NCBI GenBank assembly: GCA_021786555.1
Contig: JAJYNB010000262.1
Location: forward strand, 1-7,673
Length of the DNA stretch: 7,673 nt
DNA from: Bacillota bacterium
GTDB taxonomy: Bacteria; Bacillota; Desulfitobacteriia; Desulfitobacteriales; JAJXUE01
Direction: 5' to 3'
Shown here in pieces: positions 1-5,919 of this stretch. The notes beneath the pieces were generated by a model. That model was not told where the DNA came from, ran no database searches, and was given only the letters and a program-made list of their open reading frames with translations. The translations under genes and the position numbers were made by a program. Position 1 is the stretch's first letter. The number at the start of each line of letters is the position of its first letter.

Positions 1-64
1 AGCACCCTACATCACATCTAAACCCGTACGGTTTATCGTAGAGTCTGGACTTTAGGAGACCGAT

Positions 65-517
65 TCATTCCTGCAAACGTACAATATTTGTTCCTGCGTA
101 TAAAGCCCTCGGAGGCCCTCTCCACCCCATTAAATCCCGCCACCTGGTTAATCCCGGGTAAATTCTGATCAACATCCTTTTCTTAGCTATTTTGACACCT
201 GCTGGTCGACTTAGGCGCCACAACTGCAATTCCTTACTGTGAAACCGAATTCTTCCGCGCAAAAACCCCGCGAAATGCCTGGTCTGTGAAGATGCCTTAT
301 TTAAAGATTGCCTGTCTGGATCAATTGGACCGAAAGAAGTTCCAATCTTGCGGCTTTCTGTACCTAGACTCGCTAGAAACGGCTCTGGTAGCGTTAATTG
401 CCAGGAATATGTTCCGAAAAATGCATTTAGCAATCGGAAAAACGCTTCTAACCCCGGAATCAGGAACTTTTTTCTTGACTTTTCACTCCTTCCCCTCCGA
501 AAAAGGAATATATTCAT
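65..517 (-). CDS. Doubtful hypothetical ORF, 150 residues
   Basis: I do not recognise this product. The frame is open for 150 codons and starts with ATG at 517-515. GGGGG at 526-530 lies 8 nt upstream and could act as a ribosome binding site. A promoter-like pair lies further upstream: CTGACA at 579-574 and TATATA at 557-552 with a 16-base gap. The predicted protein is very basic (many Arg and Lys, starting MNIFLFRRGRSEKSRKK). It shows no signal peptide, membrane segment, repeat or known motif, and its composition is not that of a typical folded family. It is on the same strand as all the other genes and lies downstream of the dapL terminator. It could equally be a chance frame; only homologues with conserved protein sequence would settle it. 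Confidence 0.2.
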   Translation of the reverse strand: MNIFLFRRGRSEKSRKKFLIPGLEAFFRLLNAFFGTYSWQLTLPEPFLASLGTESRKIGTSFGPIDPDRQSLNKASSQTRHFAGFLRGRIRFHSKELQLWRLSRPAGVKIAKKRMLIRIYPGLTRWRDLMGWRGPPRALYAGTNIVRLQE

Positions 518-551
518 AGGCTTTACCCCCGTTTCAGGGGTGCTGCAGACC

Positions 552-579
552 TATATAAGAACAATTAGATTATTGTCAG
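552..579 (-). promoter_or_regulatory. Weak sigma-A-like promoter candidate
   Basis: On the minus strand CTGACA (579-574, five of six matches to TTGACA) and TATATA (557-552, four of six matches to TATAAT) are separated by 16 bases. They would start a transcript about 30 bases before the ATG of the doubtful ORF at 517. The surroundings are AT-rich, so a chance match is quite possible. Confidence 0.25.
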
Positions 580-635
580 ATATTTCCTGCAAAGAATTTC
601 CACTAATTTTTTGTTTCTTTGTCTAATTTAAAAGA

Positions 636-669
636 TATAACAAAAGAGGCTGCCTCATAAGGCAGTCTC
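636..669 (-). terminator. Intrinsic terminator of dapF-dapL
   Basis: A 10-bp stem pairs 646-655 with 660-669 (one G-U wobble) around a four-base loop. On the minus strand it is followed at once by TTTTGTTATAT. It lies 22 bases beyond the dapL stop codon, which is where an operon terminator is expected. The downstream T-run is on the minus-strand side, so it ends minus-strand transcription. Confidence 0.88.
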
Positions 670-691
670 CTACAGCTTTAGCGTCTCCAAT

Positions 692-1864
692 CTAGAATTC
701 CAGTGTTCCCAAGCTCAGTCTCATCCTCTCCAAGGCTTCCCGCAGGCGTTCGGTGGGGAGAGTCAGAGAAATCCTGAAATAGCCTTCACCGCATTCTCCG
801 TAGCCGTTGCCGGGAGTAATTACCACACCGGCCTTTTCCAGCACCAGCTCGGCAAAAGAGCTCGAGGTAAAGCTCTTGGGAACCCTGGGCCAGATATAAA
901 TGGTTGCCAGGCTTTTATTGAGGTTCCAACCCATCTCATTTAGTCCGTCAATCACCATATCCCGTCGTTCCCTGTATACCTGCCGCATTTCTGCCACACA
1001 TTCCTGGGGTCCAAGGAGTGCCTCTACTGCGGCTGCCTGGACGGCCTGGAAGATGCCCGAGTCAATGTTGGACTTGATTCTCCCCAAAGCCTCAATCACT
1101 CTGGCGTTGCCTGCAGCCCAGCCAACCCGCCAACCGGTCATGTTGTAAGTCTTGGACAAGGAGCCAAATTCGATGCCCACATCCCCGGCTCCTTCCACCT
1201 CCAGGAAACTGATTGGCTTGTAGCCGTCAAAGTAAATTTCCTGGTAGGCAGCGTCATGGCAGATAATAATATCGTACTTTTTGGCAAAGGCGATGGCCTT
1301 TGTGTAGAAAGCAGCATCAGCAATACCCCCGGTGGGGTTGTTGGGATAGTTAAGGAACATCAGCTTGGCTCGTTTGGCCACATCAGGAGGAATAATGTCA
1401 AAGTCCGGCAGGAAGCCGTTCTCTTCCAATATGGGCATCCTGTAAGATTCGGCGCCGGTAAGCATAACCCCCACGTTGTAAACAGGGTAACCAGGGTCCG
1501 GAACCAGGGCTATGTCCCCCGGGTTGAGGTAACACCAGGTGACGTGGGCAATACCTTCTTTGGAACCGATAAGGGCTACAACCTCTTTTTTGGGGTCCAG
1601 TTCCACGTTGAAGCGCCGCTGGTAATAGGTAGAGACAGCCTGCCTGTAAACCGGCATCCCTACATAGGAAGGGTAGCGGTGGTTCGCCGGATTGTGGGCT
1701 TCCTCTGCCAGCTTCTTGATAATATGTTCTGGAGTGGGCCGGTCAGGGTCGCCTATACCCAAGCTGATTACATCGACACCCTTAGCCTTCGCCGCCTCAA
1801 TTTTTTCGTCAATCCGGGCAAACAAGTATGGTGGTAAAGCTTTGATTCTCTCAGCTTCTTCCAT
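692..1864 (-). CDS. dapL: LL-diaminopimelate aminotransferase (DapL)
   Basis: This is a cytoplasmic PLP enzyme that converts tetrahydrodipicolinate plus glutamate directly to LL-2,6-diaminopimelate, bypassing the acylated intermediates of lysine and peptidoglycan synthesis. It is a complete fold-type I aminotransferase. Numbered from ATG 1864, it has an N-terminal ALPPYLFARID, the SLGIGDPD motif near 34-41, NNPTG at 175-179, Asp204 and Tyr207 in CHDAAYQEIYF, the Schiff-base lysine Lys238 in SLSKTYNMTGWR, and the carboxylate-binding Arg364 in GYFRIS. The length of 390 residues is usual for DapL. An upstream in-frame GTG (1876) would add four residues, but the AGGAG at 1882-1878 is only 1 base from it and 13 bases from the ATG, so the ATG is preferred. 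It follows dapF with 16 bases between; the ribosome binding site abuts the dapF stop. The closest alternative is another class I/II aminotransferase, but the dapF neighbour makes DapL strong. Confidence 0.95.
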   Translation of the reverse strand: MEEAERIKALPPYLFARIDEKIEAAKAKGVDVISLGIGDPDRPTPEHIIKKLAEEAHNPANHRYPSYVGMPVYRQAVSTYYQRRFNVELDPKKEVVALIGSKEGIAHVTWCYLNPGDIALVPDPGYPVYNVGVMLTGAESYRMPILEENGFLPDFDIIPPDVAKRAKLMFLNYPNNPTGGIADAAFYTKAIAFAKKYDIIICHDAAYQEIYFDGYKPISFLEVEGAGDVGIEFGSLSKTYNMTGWRVGWAAGNARVIEALGRIKSNIDSGIFQAVQAAAVEALLGPQECVAEMRQVYRERRDMVIDGLNEMGWNLNKSLATIYIWPRVPKSFTSSSFAELVLEKAGVVITPGNGYGECGEGYFRISLTLPTERLREALERMRLSLGTLEF

Positions 1865-1880
1865 CAGAAAAATCACACTC

Positions 1881-2759
1881 CTATTTTTCCACCCGTCTAT
1901 GTTTAACCCCAGTGTCAGCCGGCTGGATCAATACCTCTCCGTAAAATACTTCCGTGGCGGGGCCGGTCATATACAGGTGGTTGTCACTTCCCCACTCAAC
2001 CAGCAAATCTCCGCCGGGTAAACGCACCTTAATCTTGCGCCCGGTTTTACCGTTCAGCACGCAGGCAACTGCCGCAGCGCAGGCTCCCGTACCGCAGGCC
2101 AGAGTAGCCCCGGCCCCTCTCTCCCATACCCGCATGATTACATCCGAAGAATCCAGGACCTGAACAAATTCCACATTGGTGTGGCGTGGAAAAAACTCAT
2201 GGGTTTCCAGCTTGGGGCCAATCTCCGCCAGTTGTACCGCGGCGGCATCGTCGACAAAGGTAATACAGTGGGGGTTACCCATCGATACTGCCGTAATAAA
2301 AAATTCCCGGTCGTCCACGCTTAGTGGTTGATTCAGCACAGTGGCGCCGCTGCCGGTGGTAGGGACAAGTTCAGGCTGCAGAATGGGTTCGCCCATATCT
2401 ACCGTAACCGACTCGACCCTGCCCTCCCTGACAGTCACGTTCAATTTTAGCACCCCGCTCAAGGTCTCCACGCTTAGCGGGTTACTGACCACAAGCTGCC
2501 GCTCGTATAAATATTTGGCAAAACAGCGAATGGCATTGCCGCACATTTCTGGTTCCGAACCATCGGAATTAAAAATCCGCATCCTGGCGTCCGCTGTCTC
2601 GGACGGCAGAACCAAGGCCAGGCCGTCCGCCCCGATGCCGAAATTCCGGTCACAAAGTTTTACGGCAAGAGCCGCAAAGTCTTCAGCAGGGGTTCCGGAA
2701 TTAAAATAGTCCAGAAAAACAAAGTCGTTGCCTAGTCCATGCATTTTAGTAAATTTCAT
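1881..2759 (-). CDS. dapF: Diaminopimelate epimerase (DapF)
   Basis: DapF interconverts LL- and meso-diaminopimelate without a cofactor, using two cysteines as acid and base. It acts on the product of DapL and supplies meso-DAP to peptidoglycan and to lysine decarboxylation. The sequence is complete: 292 residues against a usual 275-290. It shows the N-terminal KMHGLGNDFV motif (5-14), FGIGADGL (40-47), the first catalytic Cys73 in EMCGNAIRC, MGNPH (160-164), and the second catalytic Cys222 in ACGTGACAAA. The last 15 or so residues are a charged tail slightly beyond the common end. The ATG at 2759 has AAGGAG (2775-2770) 10 bases upstream. It is the first gene of a two-gene unit with dapL, preceded by a sigma-A-like promoter. 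Confidence 0.97.
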   Translation of the reverse strand: MKFTKMHGLGNDFVFLDYFNSGTPAEDFAALAVKLCDRNFGIGADGLALVLPSETADARMRIFNSDGSEPEMCGNAIRCFAKYLYERQLVVSNPLSVETLSGVLKLNVTVREGRVESVTVDMGEPILQPELVPTTGSGATVLNQPLSVDDREFFITAVSMGNPHCITFVDDAAAVQLAEIGPKLETHEFFPRHTNVEFVQVLDSSDVIMRVWERGAGATLACGTGACAAAVACVLNGKTGRKIKVRLPGGDLLVEWGSDNHLYMTGPATEVFYGEVLIQPADTGVKHRRVEK

Positions 2760-2794
2760 ATATCCGGTACTCCTTCATACTCAGCCTTTTGTAT

Positions 2795-2823
2795 AGAATA
2801 CTACCTGATTTTGGGATAATCAA
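2795..2823 (-). promoter_or_regulatory. Probable sigma-A promoter of dapF-dapL
   Basis: On the minus strand TTGATT (2823-2818) and TATTCT (2800-2795) are separated by exactly 17 bases. Each matches four of six consensus positions. The predicted start near 2788 gives a leader of about 30 bases carrying the dapF ribosome binding site. No attenuator or lysine riboswitch is visible in so short a leader. Confidence 0.5.
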
Positions 2824-2858
2824 CCCTTAGCTGATAAGTATACAATAAGCGTATTCAG

Positions 2859-2959
2859 AATTCAGGAGTCGTGTGAACGATTAGGAATTCAGAAGTCAGG
2901 AGTCAGAATTCAGAATGCTTCGAGATAATCGTTCTCTGCACTCTAACTCCTGACTCCTG
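2859..2959. repeat. Nested inverted repeats built from GAGTCAG-type words
   Basis: A perfect 9-bp inverted repeat, GAACGATTA (2875-2883) and TAATCGTTC (2926-2934), is flanked further out by CAGGAGTC (2863-2870) and GACTCCTG (2952-2959). Inside lies AATTCAGAAGTCAGGAGTCAG-type sequence (from about 2886). It can instead pair with CTAACTCCTGACTCCTG (2943-2959) with a few mismatches. The block lies between the thiolase operon and dapF and could fold into a long hairpin in RNA from either strand. It has no adjacent T-run, so it is not a classical intrinsic terminator. Confidence 0.7.
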
Positions 2960-3029
2960 CTATTTTGGCCGTTTCATTTGGTTTTGATAACGTCGTTAAT
3001 CAGTGGTGCCGCAACGCGGGCACGGCTGT

Positions 3030-3085
3030 CTGACTCCTGACTCCTGTCTCCTGTCTCCTGACTCCTGTCTCCTGACTCCTGACTT
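3030..3085. repeat. Heptanucleotide tandem repeat (CTGACTC/CTGTCTC), eight units
   Basis: Eight consecutive 7-base units run without a gap: CTGACTC twice, CTGTCTC twice, CTGACTC, CTGTCTC, CTGACTC and a final CTGACTT. The array ends 6 bases before the stop codon of the OB-fold gene at 3092, so it is the immediate 3' flank of the thiolase operon. The same words occur in inverse orientation at 2861-2912 and again in this orientation at 2946-2959. Degenerate heptad arrays of this kind are known as short tandem repeats in bacterial intergenic DNA, notably in cyanobacteria. No function is assigned here. The A/T alternation at one position is the only variation apart from the last unit. Confidence 0.9.
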
Positions 3086-3091
3086 CTTATC

Positions 3092-3589
3092 TCATACATC
3101 CGCTTTCACAAAGTACACATCGGTAGGTTTGAACTGGCTCAAGCGCCGGAAACGCGCCTTCACTTCCATGCCGATCTGCACGTCCTCCGGGGCCACTCCA
3201 ACCAGACGGGATAGGAAGAAAGTATCCACTCCTGGCCATTCTACCATAATCAATGTAAAGGGAGTCTCGTCTAGGAATTCCTGCCCGCCAAAGTAGCAGG
3301 TGGTGAAGGTATGAATTTTGCCGTTCAACGGCAGGTCCATCCATTCAGTAGGAGCACCGCAGTTCATGCAGTGACTGCGCGGAGTGCCAAAAGTGCTGCC
3401 GCACTTGGTGCAGCGGCTTCCCTTCAATTCCCCTTTGGCCAGCCCGGCAAAAAACGGGGAATCCTGGGCGTAGCTGTGGATATAATCCACTTCATAGTGA
3501 TATTTCATAATTATCGGGTCGAGGTTGTAGAGGACACATCCTTGTTCGACCTCTTCCAGTTTGGTGCTGCTGATATTTTTTTCTGCCAT
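3092..3589 (-). CDS. Zinc-ribbon/OB-fold (DUF35) partner of the thiolase
   Basis: This is a 165-residue protein of the acyl-CoA-associated OB-fold family (DUF35). It is not expected to be a catalyst alone. In known pairs, such as the archaeal acetoacetyl-CoA thiolase/HMG-CoA synthase complex and BbsAB of anaerobic toluene degradation, this subunit binds the thiolase and helps hold the CoA substrate. Residues 1-55 form a leader and helical region. A rubredoxin-like zinc ribbon has Cys60, Cys63, Cys74 and Cys77 (CTKC and CMNC), followed by an OB-fold from about 85 to 160 with GKIHTFTTC and FRRLS segments. ATG 3589 has AAAGGGGG (3606-3599) 9 bases upstream, inside the 3' end of the thiolase gene. 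Only 3 bases separate the two genes, so they should be translationally coupled. Confidence 0.93.
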   Translation of the reverse strand: MAEKNISSTKLEEVEQGCVLYNLDPIIMKYHYEVDYIHSYAQDSPFFAGLAKGELKGSRCTKCGSTFGTPRSHCMNCGAPTEWMDLPLNGKIHTFTTCYFGGQEFLDETPFTLIMVEWPGVDTFFLSRLVGVAPEDVQIGMEVKARFRRLSQFKPTDVYFVKADV

Positions 3590-3592
3590 GTC

Positions 3593-4849
3593 CTAGAACC
3601 CCCTTTCCATGATGCTCACCGTAATATATGTGCCCGTGCCGGCGTGGCTGTGAATCAGGCCGCGCTTCGGATTTTTGAGCTGCAGCGCGCCATCCCCGCC
3701 GAAATGCTTGCTAACATTCCCCTGCAGCTGCCAGAAGGCAAACACTGACTGCATTAGTCCGGTAGCTCCCACGGGATGCCCGCAGGCCAAAAGTCCCCCT
3801 GACGGATTTACCGGCACTTTGCCGTTCAGATCAGCTGCCCCCGACTCGACAAATTTGCCGCCGTCACCGTATTTGCACAAGCCGAGATCCTCATAGGTCT
3901 GGATTTCCGATGAGGTGAAGGCGTCATGCAGTTCTACAAAATCCAGTTCTTCCAACGGGTTCTCAATCTTGGCCATTTTGTAAGCCTCTTTGGCCGCTAC
4001 CCGCCCGCCCCGGAAGGAGTGAACACCAGGATATTTCAGATTTTTATAATCTTCCGGGTTCTCATGAGGCAGGAGGATCACTTCCCTGGAGGGCCGGTCA
4101 GCCAGACGCATAGCATCGGTTCCCGTACCTACGCCTGTAATACGGATGGGTTTGTCTGTCAGCTTATAGGCCATTTCCTCTGAGGCCAGGATTGCCGTAG
4201 CCGCCCCATCGGACATAACGCAAATATCCAGCCGTTTAAGGGGGTCTGACACCATTTCCGAATTGAGCACATCCTGAATAGTAAGTTCCGCCGGGAACTG
4301 GGCGTAGGGATTGTGCATCGCGTTCTTATGGTTTTTGACCGATACAGCCGCCAGCTGCTCCACCGTAGTCCCGAACTCATGCATGTGCCGCTTAACCATC
4401 ATGGCATAATAGCCGGTATAGAACCCGCCCACAGGGTAGTCGAAATTAGTGTCAGATGCCAGGGCGATGAATTCATTCCCCTTCCAGGTGTTCACATGGG
4501 ACATGGTTTCAAAGCCGAAGGCTGCCACCACATCCATCCGCCCGCTGGCGATCGCCTCCCAGGCGCTTTGGAAACACATACCCCCGGTGGCCCCGCCCGA
4601 TTCAATCCGTCTGGAGGGCTTAGGGGTAAGCCCCAGGTAATCGTGTACCATTATCCCCGCCATCAACTGCCGGGTGAAGTGGTCTGAGAAGTATGACGCC
4701 ACCGACCCGTCAATGCGGTCCAGTGTCAAATCGGGCACATCTGCCATGGCACTGTCAAAAGACTCTTTGACCATATAGCGAAAATCCTTGTTGGGGGACG
4801 CCTTGGAAAACTTGGTAATGCCCCCGCTCACCATATATACTGGCCTCAT
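3593..4849 (-). CDS. SCP2/archaeal-type thiolase (acetyl-CoA acetyltransferase family)
   Basis: This 418-residue thiolase should carry out CoA-dependent cleavage of a 3-ketoacyl-CoA, or the reverse condensation. The nucleophile is Cys92 in GGMCFQSA. His308 in ELHDAFT replaces the NEAF loop of classical thiolases, and His358 lies in the CGHPVGATG loop, which is the SCP2/archaeal pattern. The usual C-terminal Cys-x-Gly motif is missing: the segment reads SHAGTGTYITVSI (401-413). Cys356, just before GHP, is a conceivable substitute acid/base (inference). The ATG at 4849 has a perfect AAGGAGG (4866-4860) 10 bases upstream. It is followed after 3 bases by its OB-fold partner and preceded by a sigma-54 promoter and an upstream element. 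The exact substrate cannot be read from the sequence; branched, aromatic or dicarboxylic acyl-CoA are all possible. Confidence 0.92.
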   Translation of the reverse strand: MRPVYMVSGGITKFSKASPNKDFRYMVKESFDSAMADVPDLTLDRIDGSVASYFSDHFTRQLMAGIMVHDYLGLTPKPSRRIESGGATGGMCFQSAWEAIASGRMDVVAAFGFETMSHVNTWKGNEFIALASDTNFDYPVGGFYTGYYAMMVKRHMHEFGTTVEQLAAVSVKNHKNAMHNPYAQFPAELTIQDVLNSEMVSDPLKRLDICVMSDGAATAILASEEMAYKLTDKPIRITGVGTGTDAMRLADRPSREVILLPHENPEDYKNLKYPGVHSFRGGRVAAKEAYKMAKIENPLEELDFVELHDAFTSSEIQTYEDLGLCKYGDGGKFVESGAADLNGKVPVNPSGGLLACGHPVGATGLMQSVFAFWQLQGNVSKHFGGDGALQLKNPKRGLIHSHAGTGTYITVSIMERGF

Positions 4850-4930
4850 TCTCTTTTTTCCTCCTTACTGACAAATCCATTTTGATCCTCGATTATACTT
4901 GCGGCGCCTCCTTTGCCGGATACATATGAC

Positions 4931-4947
4931 TAGCAAATTCCGTGCCT
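4931..4947 (-). promoter_or_regulatory. Sigma-54 (-24/-12) promoter of the thiolase operon
   Basis: The minus strand reads AGGCACGGAATTTGCTA, close to the TGGCAC-N5-TTGCW consensus. The invariant GG (4946-4945) and GC (4934-4933) are exactly 10 bases apart. The predicted start near 4921 gives a leader of about 72 bases before the ATG at 4849. The match, its orientation and the inverted-repeat element 84 bases upstream together make it convincing. Confidence 0.85.
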
Positions 4948-4990
4948 GAATCACAACTATTCAAAAAGCGCCTGCTCTATGCTGCCTCAC

Positions 4991-5013
4991 CCCGCCCCTG
5001 GCGGGTAAACCCG
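4991..5013. repeat. Small GC-rich inverted repeats between promoter and upstream element
   Basis: CCCGCC (4991-4996) pairs with GGCGGG (5000-5005) around a three-base loop. It overlaps the near-palindrome CGGGTAAACCCG (5002-5013). No T-run follows on either strand, so it is not an intrinsic terminator for the regulator gene. It lies in the stretch that would have to loop for a distant activator to touch sigma-54 polymerase. The corresponding stretch at the second promoter has a different palindrome. Confidence 0.5.
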
Positions 5014-5025
5014 GAGTTTTCGGCT

Positions 5026-5076
5026 CTGAATAGGCAGAATCGCCTATGCATATCTGCCTATTCAGGCATTTTTGCC
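5026..5076. promoter_or_regulatory. Upstream activator element, copy 1 (inverted repeat)
   Basis: A perfect 13-bp inverted repeat, CTGAATAGGCAGA (5026-5038) and TCTGCCTATTCAG (5053-5065), encloses a third half-site, GCCTATGCA (5042-5050). GGCA-TTTT-TGCC (5065-5076) abuts it. It lies 84 bases upstream of the sigma-54 GG, the usual place for an enhancer-like activator site. It also covers the last codons and stop of the PAS regulator gene. A near-identical copy with almost the same spacing lies before the acyl-CoA dehydrogenase gene. There is no T-run, so a terminator reading is not supported. Confidence 0.8.
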
Positions 5077-5861
5077 AGCTTATGACCCCTCTTGATGCCA
5101 TATTTTTTACATTTACGCAGCAGAGTGGAAACGTCTATGTCCAGGCTTTCCGCTATCTGGGCCAGATTGTCTTTGCTCTGCATGGCTCTTGCCAGAAGTT
5201 GGCGCTCCGCTGCGGCCAAAGCCGTCTTAAGGGGTACCGTGCCCCTGCCCTGGGGCACGCCCGGACCCGGGGTATCAAAGCTGTGCCTGGTCTGTTCCGG
5301 CAGGTCTTCCAGTTTGATCAACCCGCTTTGATTCAAGACCGCCAGGCGCTCCAGGGTGTTCTCCAATTCCCGCGCCAGTTCCATAACCCGCTGCATCTGG
5401 GGCTCCCTGGCCACCGGCTTATCACGTGACAAGCCTGAAGAGATCCCGGCGTTATTCAAAATATCCAGGTACCCACTGGCAAGCCGCTTGGACTGTCTTA
5501 ATTCTTCTTTAAGCCGGTTTAGTTCACTTAGGTCCCTGACCACGCTGACTACAGCCAATAGTTCCCCCTGCGCATCCAGAACCGGATTTCCTGTGACCAG
5601 GGCCTCGCAGCCACTGGGATAAGTAATGACTTTGGAAATATGGCTGCGGGAGCTGATAGTCTCCATGGTCACATTTTCCGAGATAAGCTTGTTTTCCAGC
5701 AGGTAGGTCACGGGTTTGCCCAGGATATCGCCCGTTATACCCGTAATGCGTTTAAAGGCGTAGTTGCAGGCAACGCAGATTCCGGCCCCATCAGTCATAT
5801 AGATGCCATCGCTTATGGATTCGATAACCGCTTTCAGCTTAGTCTCCAGTTCCCGGCTCAT
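5058..5861 (-). CDS. PAS/Fis-HTH regulator lacking the sigma-54 AAA+ domain
   Basis: This looks like a RocR/NtrC-class enhancer-binding protein shortened by internal deletion. Residues 8-112 form a PAS sensor domain (ISDGIYMTDGAGICVACNYAF, GNPVLDAQGELL). Residues 110-130 form a helical linker (RDLSELNRLKEELRQSKRL). REPQMQRVMELA (152-163) is the sequence normally found just before the Walker A strand. It is joined directly to RELENTLERLAVL (164-176), which normally ends the AAA+ domain. LIKLEDLPEQ and a Fis-type helix-turn-helix (about 214-256, ending TLLRKCKKYGI) follow. Walker A, GAFTGA, Walker B and the arginine fingers are all absent, and about 215-220 residues are missing compared with a typical relative. 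The reading frame is intact. ATG 5861 has AGGGGG (5875-5870) 8 bases upstream. It cannot by itself drive sigma-54 open-complex formation. It may be a DNA-binding antagonist, or a decaying gene. Confidence 0.9.
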   Translation of the reverse strand: MSRELETKLKAVIESISDGIYMTDGAGICVACNYAFKRITGITGDILGKPVTYLLENKLISENVTMETISSRSHISKVITYPSGCEALVTGNPVLDAQGELLAVVSVVRDLSELNRLKEELRQSKRLASGYLDILNNAGISSGLSRDKPVAREPQMQRVMELARELENTLERLAVLNQSGLIKLEDLPEQTRHSFDTPGPGVPQGRGTVPLKTALAAAERQLLARAMQSKDNLAQIAESLDIDVSTLLRKCKKYGIKRGHKLAKMPE

Positions 5862-5919
5862 GCTTTATTCCCCCTGAACAGCGGCTGCACCGGACTAGGC
5901 CAATTTATCCTCGTCTAAG

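Larger units (their letters stand above)
1..640. other. Left-edge region with no confidently assigned gene
   Basis: This is about 640 bases with no recognisable protein family, tRNA or rRNA. It looks more AT-rich than the dap genes beside it. It contains one long minus-strand open frame (65-517), described separately, and a short inverted repeat, ACCCC (525-529) with GGGGT (537-541). Several TTTTTCGGA-like and GGAA-TAT-TTCC-like short words recur between about 400 and 515, but they form no regular array. The plus-strand open frames here have no convincing ribosome binding site and overlap the minus-strand frame. The region could be intergenic DNA, a decayed gene or the end of a mobile element cut off by the window edge. 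Confidence 0.4.

Noticed and set aside
13..45. Group II intron end (AAACCCGTACGGTTT-like sequence near the left edge)
   Set aside because: The short near-palindrome recalls intron domain V/VI motifs, but no GAAA-loop domain V and no reverse transcriptase frame can be seen in the available bases.
1256..1837. Plus-strand frame of 193 codons
   Set aside because: It lies entirely antisense to dapL, whose catalytic motifs are all intact. It has no family resemblance.
1864..1876. GTG at 1876 as the dapL start
   Set aside because: The AGGAG sequence ends one base before this GTG, too close for initiation. The ATG at 1864 fits better and gives the usual DapL N-terminus.
2859..3085. CRISPR-like array
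   Set aside because: The units are 7 bases and contiguous, with no spacers of 25-40 bases and no cas genes. This is a simple tandem and inverted repeat region.
3003..3296. Plus-strand frame of 97 codons starting near the heptad array
   Set aside because: Its repetitive LTPDSCLL-type protein is just translated heptad repeat, followed by antisense to the OB-fold gene.
5026..5065. Intrinsic terminator for the PAS regulator gene
   Set aside because: The perfect 13-bp stem has no T-run on the minus strand. The near-copy at 7350 lies upstream of a promoter rather than after a gene.
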